Shown here: one piece after another, positions 1-11,021 of the stretch
Layout: each line of letters opens with the position of its first letter
Position numbering within the stretch: the first letter of the stretch is position 1
Assembly (NCBI RefSeq): GCF_026914185.1
Contig: NC_070564.1
Span: 3,968,001 to 4,032,000 of the forward strand
DNA from: Puccinia triticina
Lineage: Eukaryota; Basidiomycota; Pucciniomycetes; Pucciniales; Pucciniaceae
Direction of reading: 5' to 3'
DNA: 64,000 nucleotides
Made by a program: the position numbers and the translations under genes
The notes under the pieces: generated by a model
What the model was told of the DNA's origin: nothing
Database searches by the model: none
The model's input: the letters and a program-made list of their open reading frames with translations, nothing else

Positions 1-1850
1 AACTCTGTGTCTTGCTGGATCTGCCTTTTCTTCTTGCTTTGCTTCCTCCTTGATCACAGGGCTGTCCCTCCAAATCTATAGGCCTTTGCCTCCATCTTGA
101 TCACAGGGCTGTCCCTTCTTATCATCAGGCCTTTGCCTCAAAATCTAGGTTCAGGGCTGTCCCTCAGGTTTCCCATTAAGAACCTTGACTGTCCAGAGAG
201 AAGTCTAAAAAACTGTGGCTGGATTAAGACTTATCTAATCCAGATACCCTCCTGAGAGGAAGCTGTAGCACTTCTTGCACAGATTAGCAGCACTCTTCTG
301 AAGAGTAGCATTGCCAGTGGACGTGCATTCCCACTAGAATAACCTAGTACTTCTCTTCCTTCTTACCCTGCTTGGTTTCTCTCTCTCTTTCTCTTTTCTT
401 CTTTTATAGTTGTAATTTCTTTATCCTAAGAAATCCAACTATTGCCCCCCCCATTTCTTGTGTCCTGCTGTCACTATAGAGACTCAGGCTCACAATAAGC
501 CTGCATCAAGTGTGCATAAAACTGCATGACACTGCATAGCACAATGTAATGAGTGCAGCTGATGGGGTAATACATATGTAAAGGGTAGACAAGTTGTCAG
601 AGTGGTCCATGTAACAGATTACATGGTCCTGGGTAAGTGTGGTTCATCTAACGGATTACATGAGCTGAGTATGGTGTTTGTGTGTATGTAACTGACTGAT
701 GGTGTCTTGAAGGGGTTGTATCTTCTGATCCAGAGTGGTGTAAGGTGTGTTGTCCCTGGTGTCCTGTGTAGTTTTGGCTGTAGAATCCAGTGGTGCCACC
801 ATATTGGTTGATTTGAGAGTGTACATGTGAGAAAAAATGAAGTTTTGAAATGGGCTAGAGAGGTAAAAATAAAGCATATCACAACATTTTTAGGTTTGAG
901 GAAAATCCCAGCAAAAATCCCAGCTGCAAGCCACTTGCAGGTAGGATAACCAAATCAAGCGCCAAAATTAAGCGGCTTGGTTTTTAACTGCTGTGTTGAT
1001 CTAGATGTAAAAGCTAAAAAGGCAACATCATTATCTCCTTTAGACAAAGTCAAAAAGGAACAGGCGGAGGAGACCAATTCCACTCAAAGAGTAGGAGAGA
1101 CAATTGGTAAGTTGCTCAGTCCTAAGCTAACCAAAAGGAGATAAACATGAGACTAAATGAGAGCAAAATTTTGTGTCTGAAACAGACAACATTGAGTTAA
1201 TCATATGTCTTTTAACTCAAGCCAAACAAGCCGGACAGTAAGAGCGGAAAGCTCCACCCTAGTAAGGATCAAAGAGGTCTATTAAGTGATAAAACTAATT
1301 GAGCTGATGATTGCTGTGTCTAAGCAGGAAGATCTCACCAAGTTGGAGAAAGAACACTGTTATTATCCTTTTATTTCACATTAAATCATACAACTAGTAG
1401 ACAGTGGTCTATTGCTTGCTCTTAGGTAACAACAACTTTCATTTATCTAAAAATAAAAGTTGTATCTAGCGTAGACAGAAGTTCTAATAAGAAATCAATC
1501 TTAGTCTTCCATATTCTCTCAAGTTGAACACACAAAGTACGTGCATTTGGGAGCGCGGCTTGGTGGATTCTGTGCGTGTGAGGCGGGCAGAGGATGAGTG
1601 TTTTCTCTGTCTATGTTTTCCTTTTCTACAGAGGGTGGAGGGAGTTTCTCTCCCCCCAGGACTTGTACGGACATTGTGATTCTTCACCTTTATGTGATTA
1701 TTACATTCTGGACTACCATTCCTTATAGAGTTGGAAAGCGGATTTGCTTTACTTGTGTTAGATTGTGTCAGCCTTAGAGACATTAGTACATGTCCAAAAG
1801 ACTGCCTTAATTATTTAAATACTAATGAATATTATTTTTAGTTTAAATTT
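1..1850. other. Gene-free, repeat-like left flank
   Basis: No convincing gene is visible. Positions 51-165 hold two and a half copies of a roughly 47-bp direct repeat built on 'cagggctgtccct' and 'aggcctttgcctc'. A pyrimidine-rich stretch follows at 355-425, and the rest has short ORFs on both strands without family motifs. The composition resembles a decayed retrotransposon end (pyrimidine tract, short direct repeats), but I found no pair of terminal repeats or target duplication, so this remains a guess. Confidence 0.4.
51..165. repeat. Short direct repeat, about 47-bp unit
   Basis: The phrase 'gatcacagggctgtccct' occurs at 51 and again near 99, each followed about 20 bases later by 'aggcctttgcctc'. 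A third partial copy ('ttcagggctgtccctc') follows near 150. The copies are imperfect. No coding potential is apparent. Confidence 0.6.
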
Positions 1851-2194
1851 ATAGATGTACTTTGCGCACTGCAGGGGGTGTCCACCTGACGTCCCGGCCA
1901 CAGTGTGCGGTAGCTCAAAACGCTTTGCGCACTGCAAGTTAAAACCCTTGAAATTGCTGTTTTTTTCTGCCAGCTGGCAGAGGGGGATTTTTCTTGCCCC
2001 TTGTGCAATTTCTTGCAGTATTTGGACCCCTCAACTTGGCAAAAAAAATAATGAAAAAGAAATAGAAAGAAAAAACTGAGTGCAGGCTCCCGCTCCCCGG
2101 GGATTTCCAACCTGCCAAATGGTCAGGTACACAGCCCCTCGAAAACAGAGTTCGAGGGGCAGAAGTACATACCCCATGACCATTCGTCTTGCCG

Positions 2195-2581
2195 ATGGCC
2201 GGCACAGGCTGGTCCCGGAGCGGAGTATCCCCCGATGACCGGCCAGCACGCATGTGAAGTGCAACTCACCGGTCATCGAGGGGATTAAGCACTCCTCTCG
2301 ATGACCGGAACGGTATCGGTCATCGAGAAGAGTAAACAAACCTCTCGATAACCGGAACGAACCCGGTCATCGTGAGGAGAAGCACACCTCTCGGTGGCCG
2401 GAGCAGACCCGGTCATCGATCATTGAGAGGAATGTTTACTCTCCTCTCAATGACCTGGGGCGAGTCAACACTGGCCGGGTCTGTTCCGTCCATCGAAGGG
2501 ATTACGTGCTCGGTCATTGAGAGCAGTAAAGACTCCCGTCGATGACCGGAGCGAACTGTTCATCACTCCTCTCGTTGACCA
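2195..2581. repeat. GATGACCGG palindromic array, locus 1
   Basis: Alternating 'cgatgaccgg' and 'ccggtcatcg' half-sites are spaced so that each pair can fold into a hairpin, separated by 'gaggagtaaac'-like spacers. The array contains both intact CG-containing units and decayed ones. The same family recurs at six more places in this window. The limits of any enclosing element were not found. Confidence 0.8.
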
Positions 2582-2771
2582 ATATACTGATTCAGTTATT
2601 GTAAGGTCATATATTACAGGGTGAAATTGTTACAAGTGATTATTATTCTATGGAAACAAAATATAATAGCCATTGCCAGATGGATGATGGGGGAAAAATA
2701 AATAAACAAAAAATACAATGTGAGAAAGACGAAGATGGCAGCAGTTGAACCGATGAAAACCAGGTAGATAT

Positions 2772-4690
2772 TTAGGTATAATTAGCAGAAGATTGCGAAG
2801 AATTAGTGTAAGCGTTCCAAGCGGCGTAAAGGAGGAGTACAAACGCCTGGCCTTCGGGGCTGACATCGCCCGCCTCAGGCGTGGCTCCAGTGAAAGCTTT
2901 CTCGGCATTCCAATCGAGGGGGTCGACGACCGGACCGACTGCTCCGGTGGTACTATTGGTATATTTACTGAAGATGGCAATACGCGACTTGGCGATCGTG
3001 GACAAAGGTAAGCGGGGGACGGTGGATGGCTCTAGGGAGGCAAGTCTGTACGCCGCCGAGGCGATTAAGGCCGTCCCCGAGCATTCTGGGTCTGTAAACA
3101 AAATTGGGGGGGAGGCGGAAGTTAGAACTCGGTTGAACGGAGCGGAGGAACAAGTGGTGCTCACAATCTCGCTTTGGATCGTCCGTTAGCATGTAGTTCG
3201 GGATCAGCTTCGTGTCCATTTGTTGATGATTAAACGCTGCATTGGCGATCTCCAGCACCCATTCGGCAAGGTCTTTCCTCCACGACTCCGTCTGGGCATA
3301 CAGCTCAACGTCTCGCAGGTTCGCGAAGGTCGCATACACGCGCATCATCCCTGCAGCCGCCCATCCATTGCCTATGTAAATTCAATCCCCCGATCATTAG
3401 CTCATTATCCTTGGACTCTCTGGCGCTGAACCCACATACCTGTGGACCAAATAAGACGATCTTCTTTTTTGCCTGAAAATGTACAATCCAAATTTGACAA
3501 TCAGATTTCATTTCAAAATTGTTGAAATTGAGGAAAAATACACAGACCTTCAATGATATGACTCCAGAGTTTGGTTTCGGAAGAAGTTTGCAGTTTTTGT
3601 CTATACAACCTTACTTGATCGTATGCACACTGGAGCAGGGTGATATTAGAGGTTGCGGCGCCATAGTAGGCCAAGAACGGCGGGAGCATGTAGATGAAAT
3701 CGGCCCTAAGAGAGAAAGGCAAAATTAGTCAGACAAGGCAGAGGAAGCCTGGCGTGTGTTTGGAAGATATAATGTAGCGTGGAATGCGCACCAGAATTGG
3801 ACTTCGTTCTCTCGCATCGAAATGGCCCCTTCAGGGGACCGGGGCACCTGATTCAGCACCCACTCCAACTGCCCCTCGGCCAGTTTCCGATACCGTTCTG
3901 AGCGCACAGTATCTAAAGATTTGAGATGATCTCAGCCGCTGAATATTCCACAGTGCAAAGAGGAAGGGGGATTACCGTTGGACGTGGCTACCGTGGCGAC
4001 GAGGACGGCCACCCCGAGACTGGCCGGGTCGCCGGCCGCGCCGTCGCCGTCAACAAGCGGAAGCTTCGAAGGATCCCGCCGAGCGAGAATCGGGTCTATC
4101 AGATCTAGCATCAACTGCGGCGGCTCTATCGGCCCCTCATCCGCCGTCAATGGCAGCTTTCGTCGCGTCGAATACACGCTCAAATCTGGGTACTTCATCT
4201 CTAGTAGCACTTGGGCCTCGGTGCCCCATTCCCAACTGGCAACAAATAAAATAAAAATTAGCGCTGCTGAGAAGGTTAAAAGGATTGTTGAAGGAATCAC
4301 TCGCCTGTGGTTCGCCGTTTTATGCAAGACATTGAGCACCAGTGGCGCGGTATTGTTGAAGGAATCGTCGGGCTGGTTGGCGTCAGGAGTGTATGAATAC
4401 AAGATCTTCGCATTCAAATACGTTTCGCTCTGGGGCTCGATGTCGAGCGCGATGCGGGTAGATCCCTGGACCTTTCGAAGCAAGGAGACGGGCTCGGAGC
4501 GGGCGATGGATCGCTTGGCGGGTACCACTCTCCGGCGGGGCTCGGGACCCGACCGAGCCTCGGCGTCTGTCCAAGTCGCAAGAACGGCGTCCCGTGCCGG
4601 CGCGATGCTAATCTCTGGGTTTCCAGAGCCAAAGATATCATTTGGCAGATACATGTGGACAACCAGGAACACCCATAATGTTACCAACAT
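2772..4690 (-). CDS. GH88/GH105-type six-hairpin glycosidase (unsaturated rhamnogalacturonyl hydrolase-like)
   Basis: Seven exons on the minus strand: 4690-4305, 4235-3976, 3912-3792, 3705-3548, 3472-3440, 3371-3165, 3091-2772. They join in frame to 494 aa. Family landmarks in order are EWGTEAQ (about 131-136), the variable LPLVDGDGAAGDPASLG stretch, WADFIYMLPPFLAYYG (256-271) and GNGWAAAGMMR (320-330). By analogy with GH105 enzymes such as YteR, Asp258 of WADFIYM is the likely catalytic acid/base. Such enzymes remove unsaturated uronic residues left by pectate or rhamnogalacturonan lyases. The first about 20 residues are hydrophobic, which suggests secretion or a membrane anchor. Intron 1 (4304-4236) has a GC donor (GCGAGT) and is 69 bp without a stop, so retaining it would insert a hydrophobic segment in frame. 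The exact start is the least certain part. Confidence 0.85.
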
Positions 4691-6521
4691 GCTTGAAGAA
4701 TTTGCTCAGCTTCTAGATAAGTGCGGATGGTATGGCCTTTACAGAGGGATATGAGCTGATGGCGAAGCTCGGGCGACCGATGCGATGCTTGATTTATTTG
4801 CTTTGAGGGAATGGAAGTAAGATTCGAACAGACGGTGATGCGCCTTTTTTCTATGTTTGGGAGGGATTAGACGGGAGGTGGGGAGGTGATGAAAGAGAGA
4901 GAGAGAGAGAGAGAGAGCGTATTGTTGGCAATAAACCAGATAGTAAAATAAGTCAGAAAGAAACCGTTGCTACCGAACAACCATCTTTAACTGTGAGATG
5001 TCGCTCGGGCTGGGCCAACTGAAGGACGGCCTCCTGAGTGGGCAGATATCTGTGGCAATGCTCAGACAGCCCAGGCTGTTTCAGACCAGAGCAGCCTGGC
5101 CTGTCCCGGCACCGAGCACGGTGGTGTGCGGACGTGAGACGACCCCAGAGACCCTAGTCTGAGTGTGGTCGATGGAAAGCTCACACCGGCTTGCTCTAGG
5201 ACTCTCAGGCATACCGCTGGAGATGTTCGAAAGGAGGATTGGGGAGTCCAAGGATGGCAAATGGAAGGACCTGTCGGACCGATATATATGTGTGTGCTTG
5301 GGCCACCCGTATAACTGAGCACAGTGGTCATCCTTGAACTCAGGCGAGGAGGGTCTGGAAAACTTGAGTGAATTGGGAGCCGTGTGTGCGCAAGTTTAAC
5401 AAAGTCCTCCTTGCCTGAGGGTTTGTCGGAGTGAGCTCCACCAAGCCCTGCGGGCACCTCCCACTGACGAGCGGAGAGTCATGCGCGAAGTGATCAGACA
5501 TGAATCCTTTGCCCAGTTCCCAGACTTCCAGCGTGGACTGCTTGCTTGTCTGATTCGGACTCATCCACCACAATCCAGCAGTCGTTTCTTGATTTTTTCC
5601 TGGTCCCCTCCAGCATTGTGTGCCATATTGCGCTGACTCAAAAAGAAGGCCCCAAGAGCCGGTGACTGCGGTGGCTTGCAAAATCTTCAATCTTGTGTAC
5701 CCAGGGAAGAATAGAATGTGGTCACCAAGGTCAAATGCTTTGCGGTGTTCAAAAATGACTGACATAACCCCAAAAGTTTGTAAGCTGAAAAAAAATTGTT
5801 CCTCCCAAACACGCAAAACAAAGCAATAATTCTACAATGTTCCATGCATTTAAATATTGTTGTTATTCATGTTTTATGATTTCAGATTTGAATGCCCTGT
5901 TTCTAGAGTAGGAACTGATTTCAATCCAGAAATCTGCTGAGCCCTCCCGCTGGAGTTGACTCCATTCACAACAAAGCCTCTTGCTACCGCTGAGACAGAT
6001 GACAACCTGTCAACCAATCGACGAGGTCAGCCATTATGGCCCTCGGCTCTGTCTAGTAATAAATTGGAGGGGTACCACGGGTAGTCCTTCATTTCTTGCC
6101 AGGTTGACGAGTATTTCGAGCTTGCATTAGATTCAGAGTCATGAATATAAACTTCATCCAGCTTGAGGTCCAAGTATTTCGAAGTACAAGTATTTCGAAG
6201 TACTGTGTGAATCCCATCAGCTTTAATGCGGGTACAAATGGTCAAAGGAACCGACAGGTCCGGTGGTCATAGGTGGTCATCCATCAGCTCCAATATTACA
6301 ATTGTAAAGACTTACAAGAGCTACCCTAGTGTTCGACAATCACGAGAACTTGGGTGTACACATCGTCTTGGAGGTAGTTGAGGGGCGGATAACACCGGTC
6401 GTATAGTTTCCATCGGGACAAGGAGATGGCGACATTTCGCTATATCACGTTGGGATGTAGTTGTGATGCTGTCGAAAGTGTGGGGTTTGGGTATATACGC
6501 CAAAAAGTGGTCCTCGGCATC
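4691..6521. other. Intergenic region, no supported gene
   Basis: This is the shared upstream region of the GH105-like gene (minus strand) and the tRNA-His. It holds a GA microsatellite (4893-4917). Several overlapping ORFs on opposite strands at 5060-5830 show no family motif and no consistent splice structure, so I do not call them. Nothing else stands out. Confidence 0.5.
4893..4917. repeat. GA dinucleotide microsatellite
   Basis: About 12 uninterrupted GA units lie roughly 200 bp upstream of the start of the GH105-like gene. This is simple sequence, possibly polymorphic between isolates. Confidence 0.95.
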
Positions 6522-6558
<37 letters not shown>

Positions 6559-6569
6559 ATCCCCCGGAT

Positions 6570-6604
<35 letters not shown>
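6522..6604 (+). tRNA. tRNA-His (GTG), with an 11-nt intron
   Basis: A full cloverleaf can be drawn. The acceptor stem 6522-6528 pairs perfectly with 6597-6603, with discriminator A6604. The D arm is 6531-6546 (TTCT/GGAA). The anticodon stem is 6548-6552 with 6571-6575. The T arm is 6580-6596 with loop TTCGATT, a good B box. The loop reads TTGTGG then 11 extra bases (6559-6569) then C, giving anticodon GTG (6555-6557) and an intron at the usual position between 37 and 38. The mature tRNA would be 72 nt before G-1 addition; the base before position 1 is C, so G-1 would have to be added after transcription, as in other eukaryotes. One T-T mismatch sits in the middle of the anticodon stem. A TTTT run at 6675-6678 may terminate Pol III transcription. 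Confidence 0.88.
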
Positions 6605-7026
6605 GCTCAAGGTTCAGGCTCAACGCTCCCGAGGTGCGATAAGCAACCCACTGCTTCTGCCCCACGGCAAGCTCTTTTGCTTGGGAGGGATAGTTGTAAC
6701 TGCCTAAGCGAGGGCGACTGGTCCAGGCGATCCTCCTCAAATTTTTGCTCCGTTTGCCCTGGTTTATAGGATCAAGACCACGCCCTAAGATTTTGTTAAG
6801 TTACACTTCAAGGTGTACAGCGTGCACCCGTTCTTGGACGGTGAGTCGCTTGTGAGACCCCGGGTGAAGCTCCTTTGTTTGGACCGACGCCGTCGAAAGT
6901 GAAGTTCGATTTTCCATGACGTCATCGGGTACGATCAACTCGTTTCTTCTCCGCCAGTTCCCCTCTGTGATTGCGCTAGCCTTGTTGACCTCGACTTAGA
7001 AAGGTATCAATTTTAACCCGGAAATC

Positions 7027-7359
7027 ATGTCCGCCAAACAATGGATGTCGGCTGCAGTGCTAGAGGTAGGAAAAGAATATTTCGGTCGCCATTGTTGAGC
7101 TTGCAGGTTGCAGAAATTCATGCGTTCCGTTGGTACTTAGGCCGAGAAGAATGGCTTCGTCGATGTGAACAGCGTTCTGGCCAGCTTGCCATCCATGTAA
7201 ATACCTAACTGCGTCAAGGCTCACCAGACTAAATCGTACATCCGAAGAATTCTAACGAGAGCATAATTATTCCATAGAGGAGAACAGACTGTCGAGAGCA
7301 TCACCGAGAATACTATCTTGGTCGGTCTCCTATCCCCAGCACATGAACTCGCATGTTAA
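7027..7359 (+). CDS. Possible short spliced ORF, 58 aa, overlapping the dioxygenase start
   Basis: Exons 7027-7065, 7141-7196 and 7278-7359 join with consistent phases and canonical GT-AG ends, giving 58 aa that begin MSAKQWMSA and end SPAHELAC. I recognise no family. Its stop codon lies inside the first coding exon of the dioxygenase in another frame, which is odd for two fungal genes. It may be an upstream ORF or alternative 5' leader of the dioxygenase transcript, a remnant of a fused neighbour, or chance. Confidence 0.25.
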
Positions 7360-8695
7360 ACATTCTGATGATGCAAAGTTTTTCCCGCGTACCCAGATCA
7401 ACAACCAATGTCCCGATCCTAGGATGAAGTTTGTAATGGAGAAATTGATCCAGCACCTCCATGCGTTTGCCAAAGAAGTCAACTTACAAACAGACGAGTG
7501 GGTAAGCTTAAAAATAGCATATTTAGTCCACATCTAGTCCACATCCTGGCATCCTGAAATGTTTCCCTCTCGCAGCTAGCTGGGATCCGCTTTTTGACTG
7601 AAACTGGGCAAAAGTGTTCGGATGTTCGACAAGGCAAGTTGTAGTACAAAACTCAGCTCCCGAAAAAAAATCGAGTTTAGAAAATTGACTAGATTTTTTA
7701 GGAGGGCACGTCCAGAATTCATCCTCCTTTCAGACATCCTTGGTTTATCTACCCTGGTTGATGGTTTATCGAATTCCAAGCCTCCAGGATGCAGCGAATC
7801 GACCGTCTTGGGCCCGTTCCACACCGAGGACGCCCCGCCAACCGAGCAGGGTGGAAGTATAGTCTCCTCATCCGGCGGGAAGAAGATGGTCGTCGAGGGC
7901 ATGGTCAAGAACCAAAATGGCGAAGGGATTGCAGGTCAGGCTTTACCGTTAGAAGTCTGATAAAGTTTTGTGTTGCTAACGAGAAGTCACTCCGTCTTCC
8001 ATTGCAGGTGCTCGACTTGACGTTTGGGTGCGAGCATACTCAACTCCTTTATCAACAAAGCGGTTTCTGATTTCTGAGGTATGGATGCAGGAAACCGACG
8101 AGAACGGATTTTACGACGTACAAAACGCTGACCGTAAGGGCCCTGATAACCGCGGTATCATCACAACAGATGGCTCTGGTAAATACCAGTTTGAGGCGAT
8201 CGTACCCGTGAGGACTTCCTTCAATCAATACGCTCCTCTGCCACGGTATATATTTATGGCTCGTCGTCTATCCACATAGATGGCATACCCAATTCCGACA
8301 GATGGTCCCGTTGCTGGGCTGTTGAAGACGCTTCATAGACATTGCTTTCGCCCGGCTCATATTCACTTCATGATCAAAGCCGATGTAAGCGCAATCTTCT
8401 GGAAGAGATGTGGGAGTGGTTGATTTGACAGAGCCTTGTCTGCTTTGTTTTTTTGCGGCAGGGCTACGAGTCACTCACCACCTCGCTGTACATCAAGGGA
8501 GACCCGTTCATCGGCTCTGATGCCGTGTTCGGTGTTAAGAATTCGCTAATAGTCGATGTTTCAGAGAACTCTCCAGACGCCACACATCCTACCAAATGGT
8601 GGGGGTTGAAATACGATTTCATCTTGCCAACCAGGCAAGAAGCTGAGAGCCTTAAAAGTTCAATCCTCTCAATGAAAGATTTGGCAGCTAGGTAG
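7343..8695 (+). CDS. Intradiol ring-cleavage dioxygenase (hydroxyquinol/catechol 1,2-dioxygenase type)
   Basis: Seven exons: 7343-7501, 7576-7633, 7716-7934, 8008-8027, 8091-8207, 8280-8384, 8462-8695, giving 303 aa, normal for the family. The N-terminal helical dimerisation part (DPRMKFVMEKLIQHLH, then FILLSDILG) precedes the catalytic beta-sandwich with VLGPFHTEDAP, VWETDENGFYDVQ, YPIPTDGPV and HRHCFRPAHIHF. The four non-haem Fe(III) ligands are all present at Tyr160, Tyr194, His218 and His220, with almost the spacing known for hydroxyquinol 1,2-dioxygenase. The enzyme opens catechol or hydroxyquinol between the hydroxyls, feeding lignin-derived aromatics towards beta-ketoadipate; the exact substrate cannot be told from sequence. 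No signal peptide is visible, so it is probably cytosolic. Intron 2 (7634-7715) uses a GC donor (GCAAGT), required to reach the family reading RQEFILLSD. Confidence 0.92.
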
Positions 8696-9686
8696 ATTCT
8701 ATATATAAAAAACCCAGTGAGATCGCGCTTACTGGACAAGATAAGTGCTTATTCCAAAGAGGCATATTTTTATGTTTGGTTTTCATCGAAACTATGTATG
8801 TATGCTCTCGCAGCGATTAATCGTGAGTCCAGACTTATCGTTGATTCTTTCAGAAGTCGTGTATGTCAAAAATTTCATAGACGCTTGTGGCTGATACGAT
8901 CTATGTAGTAACTACCGCAAGAGAAACATGGATTAAGCTTTGCAAAAGTAGAGGATGTATTTTTATTAGTACTTCGAATGAAAGATGTTAACACCTACTG
9001 TAGGTGTCAGAAAAACAGCCCCCCCCCCCACAGTGTATGACCTACACTGCTGTAGGGAACCTCCGAATGGAGATGCTTAATTATTTACAATTTATTGGTT
9101 GAGATTGAACTAGTCCAAGGCACCCGGTACCGGTTCTACTCTTTCCTCACCGCGTTGGATCGATACCGGGAGCGCACTTGAGCTTATCACGCTGACGCAT
9201 CTCTTTTCGTCAGAGTGCCTTCTCTTTAGAGTCTTACACTTCGGTTCTCTTAGCTGGTTGATTGAGGTTCCTCGTAAATTGTAATTGCCATCTTACCACC
9301 CTCAATGTTCTCCTCTAAAGTTTCTTTGGATATGTTTTTTTTTGCTATGGAACGGACTTCATAAATACAGTGAAGTCATACCTTCTTAAGCCGCTTCCAC
9401 ACTCACAGGGCTGAAGATCAAGCGGCACATCTGCATCTTAATCTTCAGGTGTGTTTCTGGGTTACCTGGAATCAGATCAAATTGAATAGGATCACGACTG
9501 TTAGAGCTGTTTATGCGATGCTTGGAGGCTGGTGCCTTGGAGATATCAGAGATATCATAATCCACCCTTGGCTCGTGATGATGTCATGTCCCCCTTTCGG
9601 AGTGGCGTCCCGTGCGCCCCCCCGCATTCACTTCAGAAACACCTGCAGCCGAGCAGGTCGGCATTTTCGAACAATCACACATCACA
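8696..9686. other. Intergenic region
   Basis: No gene is supported. It includes a run of C around 9021-9032 flanked by short palindromic sequence (ctgtaggtgt / acactgctgtaggg) and otherwise unremarkable DNA, presumably the 3' region of the dioxygenase and the promoter of the next gene. Confidence 0.5.
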
Positions 9687-10411
9687 ATGGCGACTGAAGC
9701 GACCTTGGATAGACCTTTGAACGAAGCTCATCCCCCAAATGTAAGCATTCACAAATTTTCACAAGCAGATGACTGTCTTGAATATATACCCTTATTACGA
9801 TTGCTCCATGTGGTCTAGGAACATGGCTTGCAGCTTTTTGAGAAATGTGCAGCGACCATTCGCCACGAGTTGGTTAAGCTTAGACGTCATTGGGACAAGC
9901 ACGAGGCAAGATTTCTGTTTATTTTTCCTTCTTTGAATCAATCAATACTCCTCTCCCCCGAGAAGCTAACTTGCACCATCAAATTCGACCTTATCATGGC
10001 AAGTCCAGCCAAAAATGTTTTCAAGAGCAAAGTCCATCTCAGACCAAGAAATTTCCCGTTTCAATGTCAAGGATGACCTCGTTTTGATCAGGTCGGGTAA
10101 AACATCGTACGGGGCTGTCGTCTTCGGGAAAATCAGACTTTCTGCCCTCATGGATGATGAAGGGGAGGGATTCATACATGTCCGGTCAGTAACGTCCAAT
10201 TGACGTCAGATTTTTTCCCCGCATCTAAGTGTTTTATATTGTATCTATTTGTCGATTCTTCAGGCTACATGATCCACCCGGTGAGGGTAAGCAAGACGCA
10301 ATTTTTCACTCAATCTTAACAGACGAGGTCAAAGATGGGAATACCGGGCGCATCATATCCTACAGAGCAATTATGAGAAAGGAAGACCCCTTGGTTTGGT
10401 TCGATGAGTAG
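9687..10411 (+). CDS. Hypothetical protein, 154 aa
   Basis: Four exons: 9687-9740, 9819-9905, 10009-10184, 10264-10411. Phases agree throughout and the protein ends with PLVWFDE. I do not recognise a family. It is small, charged and without signal peptide or membrane segment. Residues 19-47 look helical (EHGLQLFEKCAATIRHELVK and following), and the remainder (IRLSALMDDEGEGFIHVRLHDPPGEG) looks like a mixed beta domain. The model needs a GC donor (GAG|GCAAGA, 9906) for intron 2; no GT alternative keeps the frame. The acceptor at 10008 is chosen because it restores the frame of the long third exon. Function unknown. Confidence 0.6.
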
Positions 10412-10571
10412 AAAGTTAGGCATTTTATCCTTGATTTTGTTGCAGTTGGTTTGTTGTAATTTATGGTATAGATGTCACATGAGAACCATTAAGCAGTGAG
10501 GAAATTTTCTAGACAAGAATTTCTGCGAGTGCGATGACCAAGTCAAGATTTAAATGATACATGGAAATTGA

Positions 10572-11021
10572 TCAATCAGAATGCAACAGGGCAACGACTT
10601 TCTCCATTACCAAACGAAGCCTTTGGTGGTCGAAGAAATCGTGTCCCAACTCTCGTCTCAGAACATCCAATAGCCATCGAGCGCCACTTGATTCGAATCG
10701 CTCATACCCCTCTTGATTTGCCCACATCCTTTGGACAAAAGCCTCGACTCTTTGCAAAAAAATATCGGAGATGACTCGACAATTTTCGGGCAACTCTGGA
10801 TTCCCCCACGAAATGCGTAACGTGCCAGGATGAACGGAGCGTTGTTGGGACCTTTGGCTTCTCACCCTGTAAGCCACCAACCCGAAACGCGAAGGGACAG
10901 TAATAATCACCATCGAAAACTCTCGAAGGGGATAATATCGTGCCGCATCGAATGTCTGTAGCCATACGACTATCGTAACGCAGTTGTTGAGTTGAATGGT
11001 GTGGCGGCTTTTAATCATCAT
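10572..11021 (-). CDS. Doubtful hypothetical protein, about 149 aa (5' end unresolved)
   Basis: An open frame from ATG 11021 to the stop at 10572, convergent with the preceding gene. The C-terminal half (WGNPELPENCRVISD..., DVLRRELGHDFFDHQRLRLV) has protein-like composition. A plausible intron lies just upstream (donor GTAAGT near 11125, acceptor near 11058), but the exon that would join it has no Met in frame. I recognise no family. It could be the last exon of a longer gene, or chance. Confidence 0.35.
   Translation of the reverse strand: MMIKSRHTIQLNNCVTIVVWLQTFDAARYYPLREFSMVIITVPSRFGLVAYRVRSQRSQQRSVHPGTLRISWGNPELPENCRVISDIFLQRVEAFVQRMWANQEGYERFESSGARWLLDVLRRELGHDFFDHQRLRLVMEKVVALLHSD

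Noticed and set aside
3969..4754. 258-codon ORF on the plus strand
   Set aside because: It is the antisense shadow of the well-supported GH105-like exons on the minus strand.
4800..4835. tRNA B-box-like GTTCGAATC on the minus strand
   Set aside because: The flanking bases cannot form a T stem and no A box or acceptor stem is present.
5340..5816. 158-codon ORF on the minus strand
   Set aside because: No motif, atypical composition, overlapped by another ORF in a different frame, no splice neighbours.
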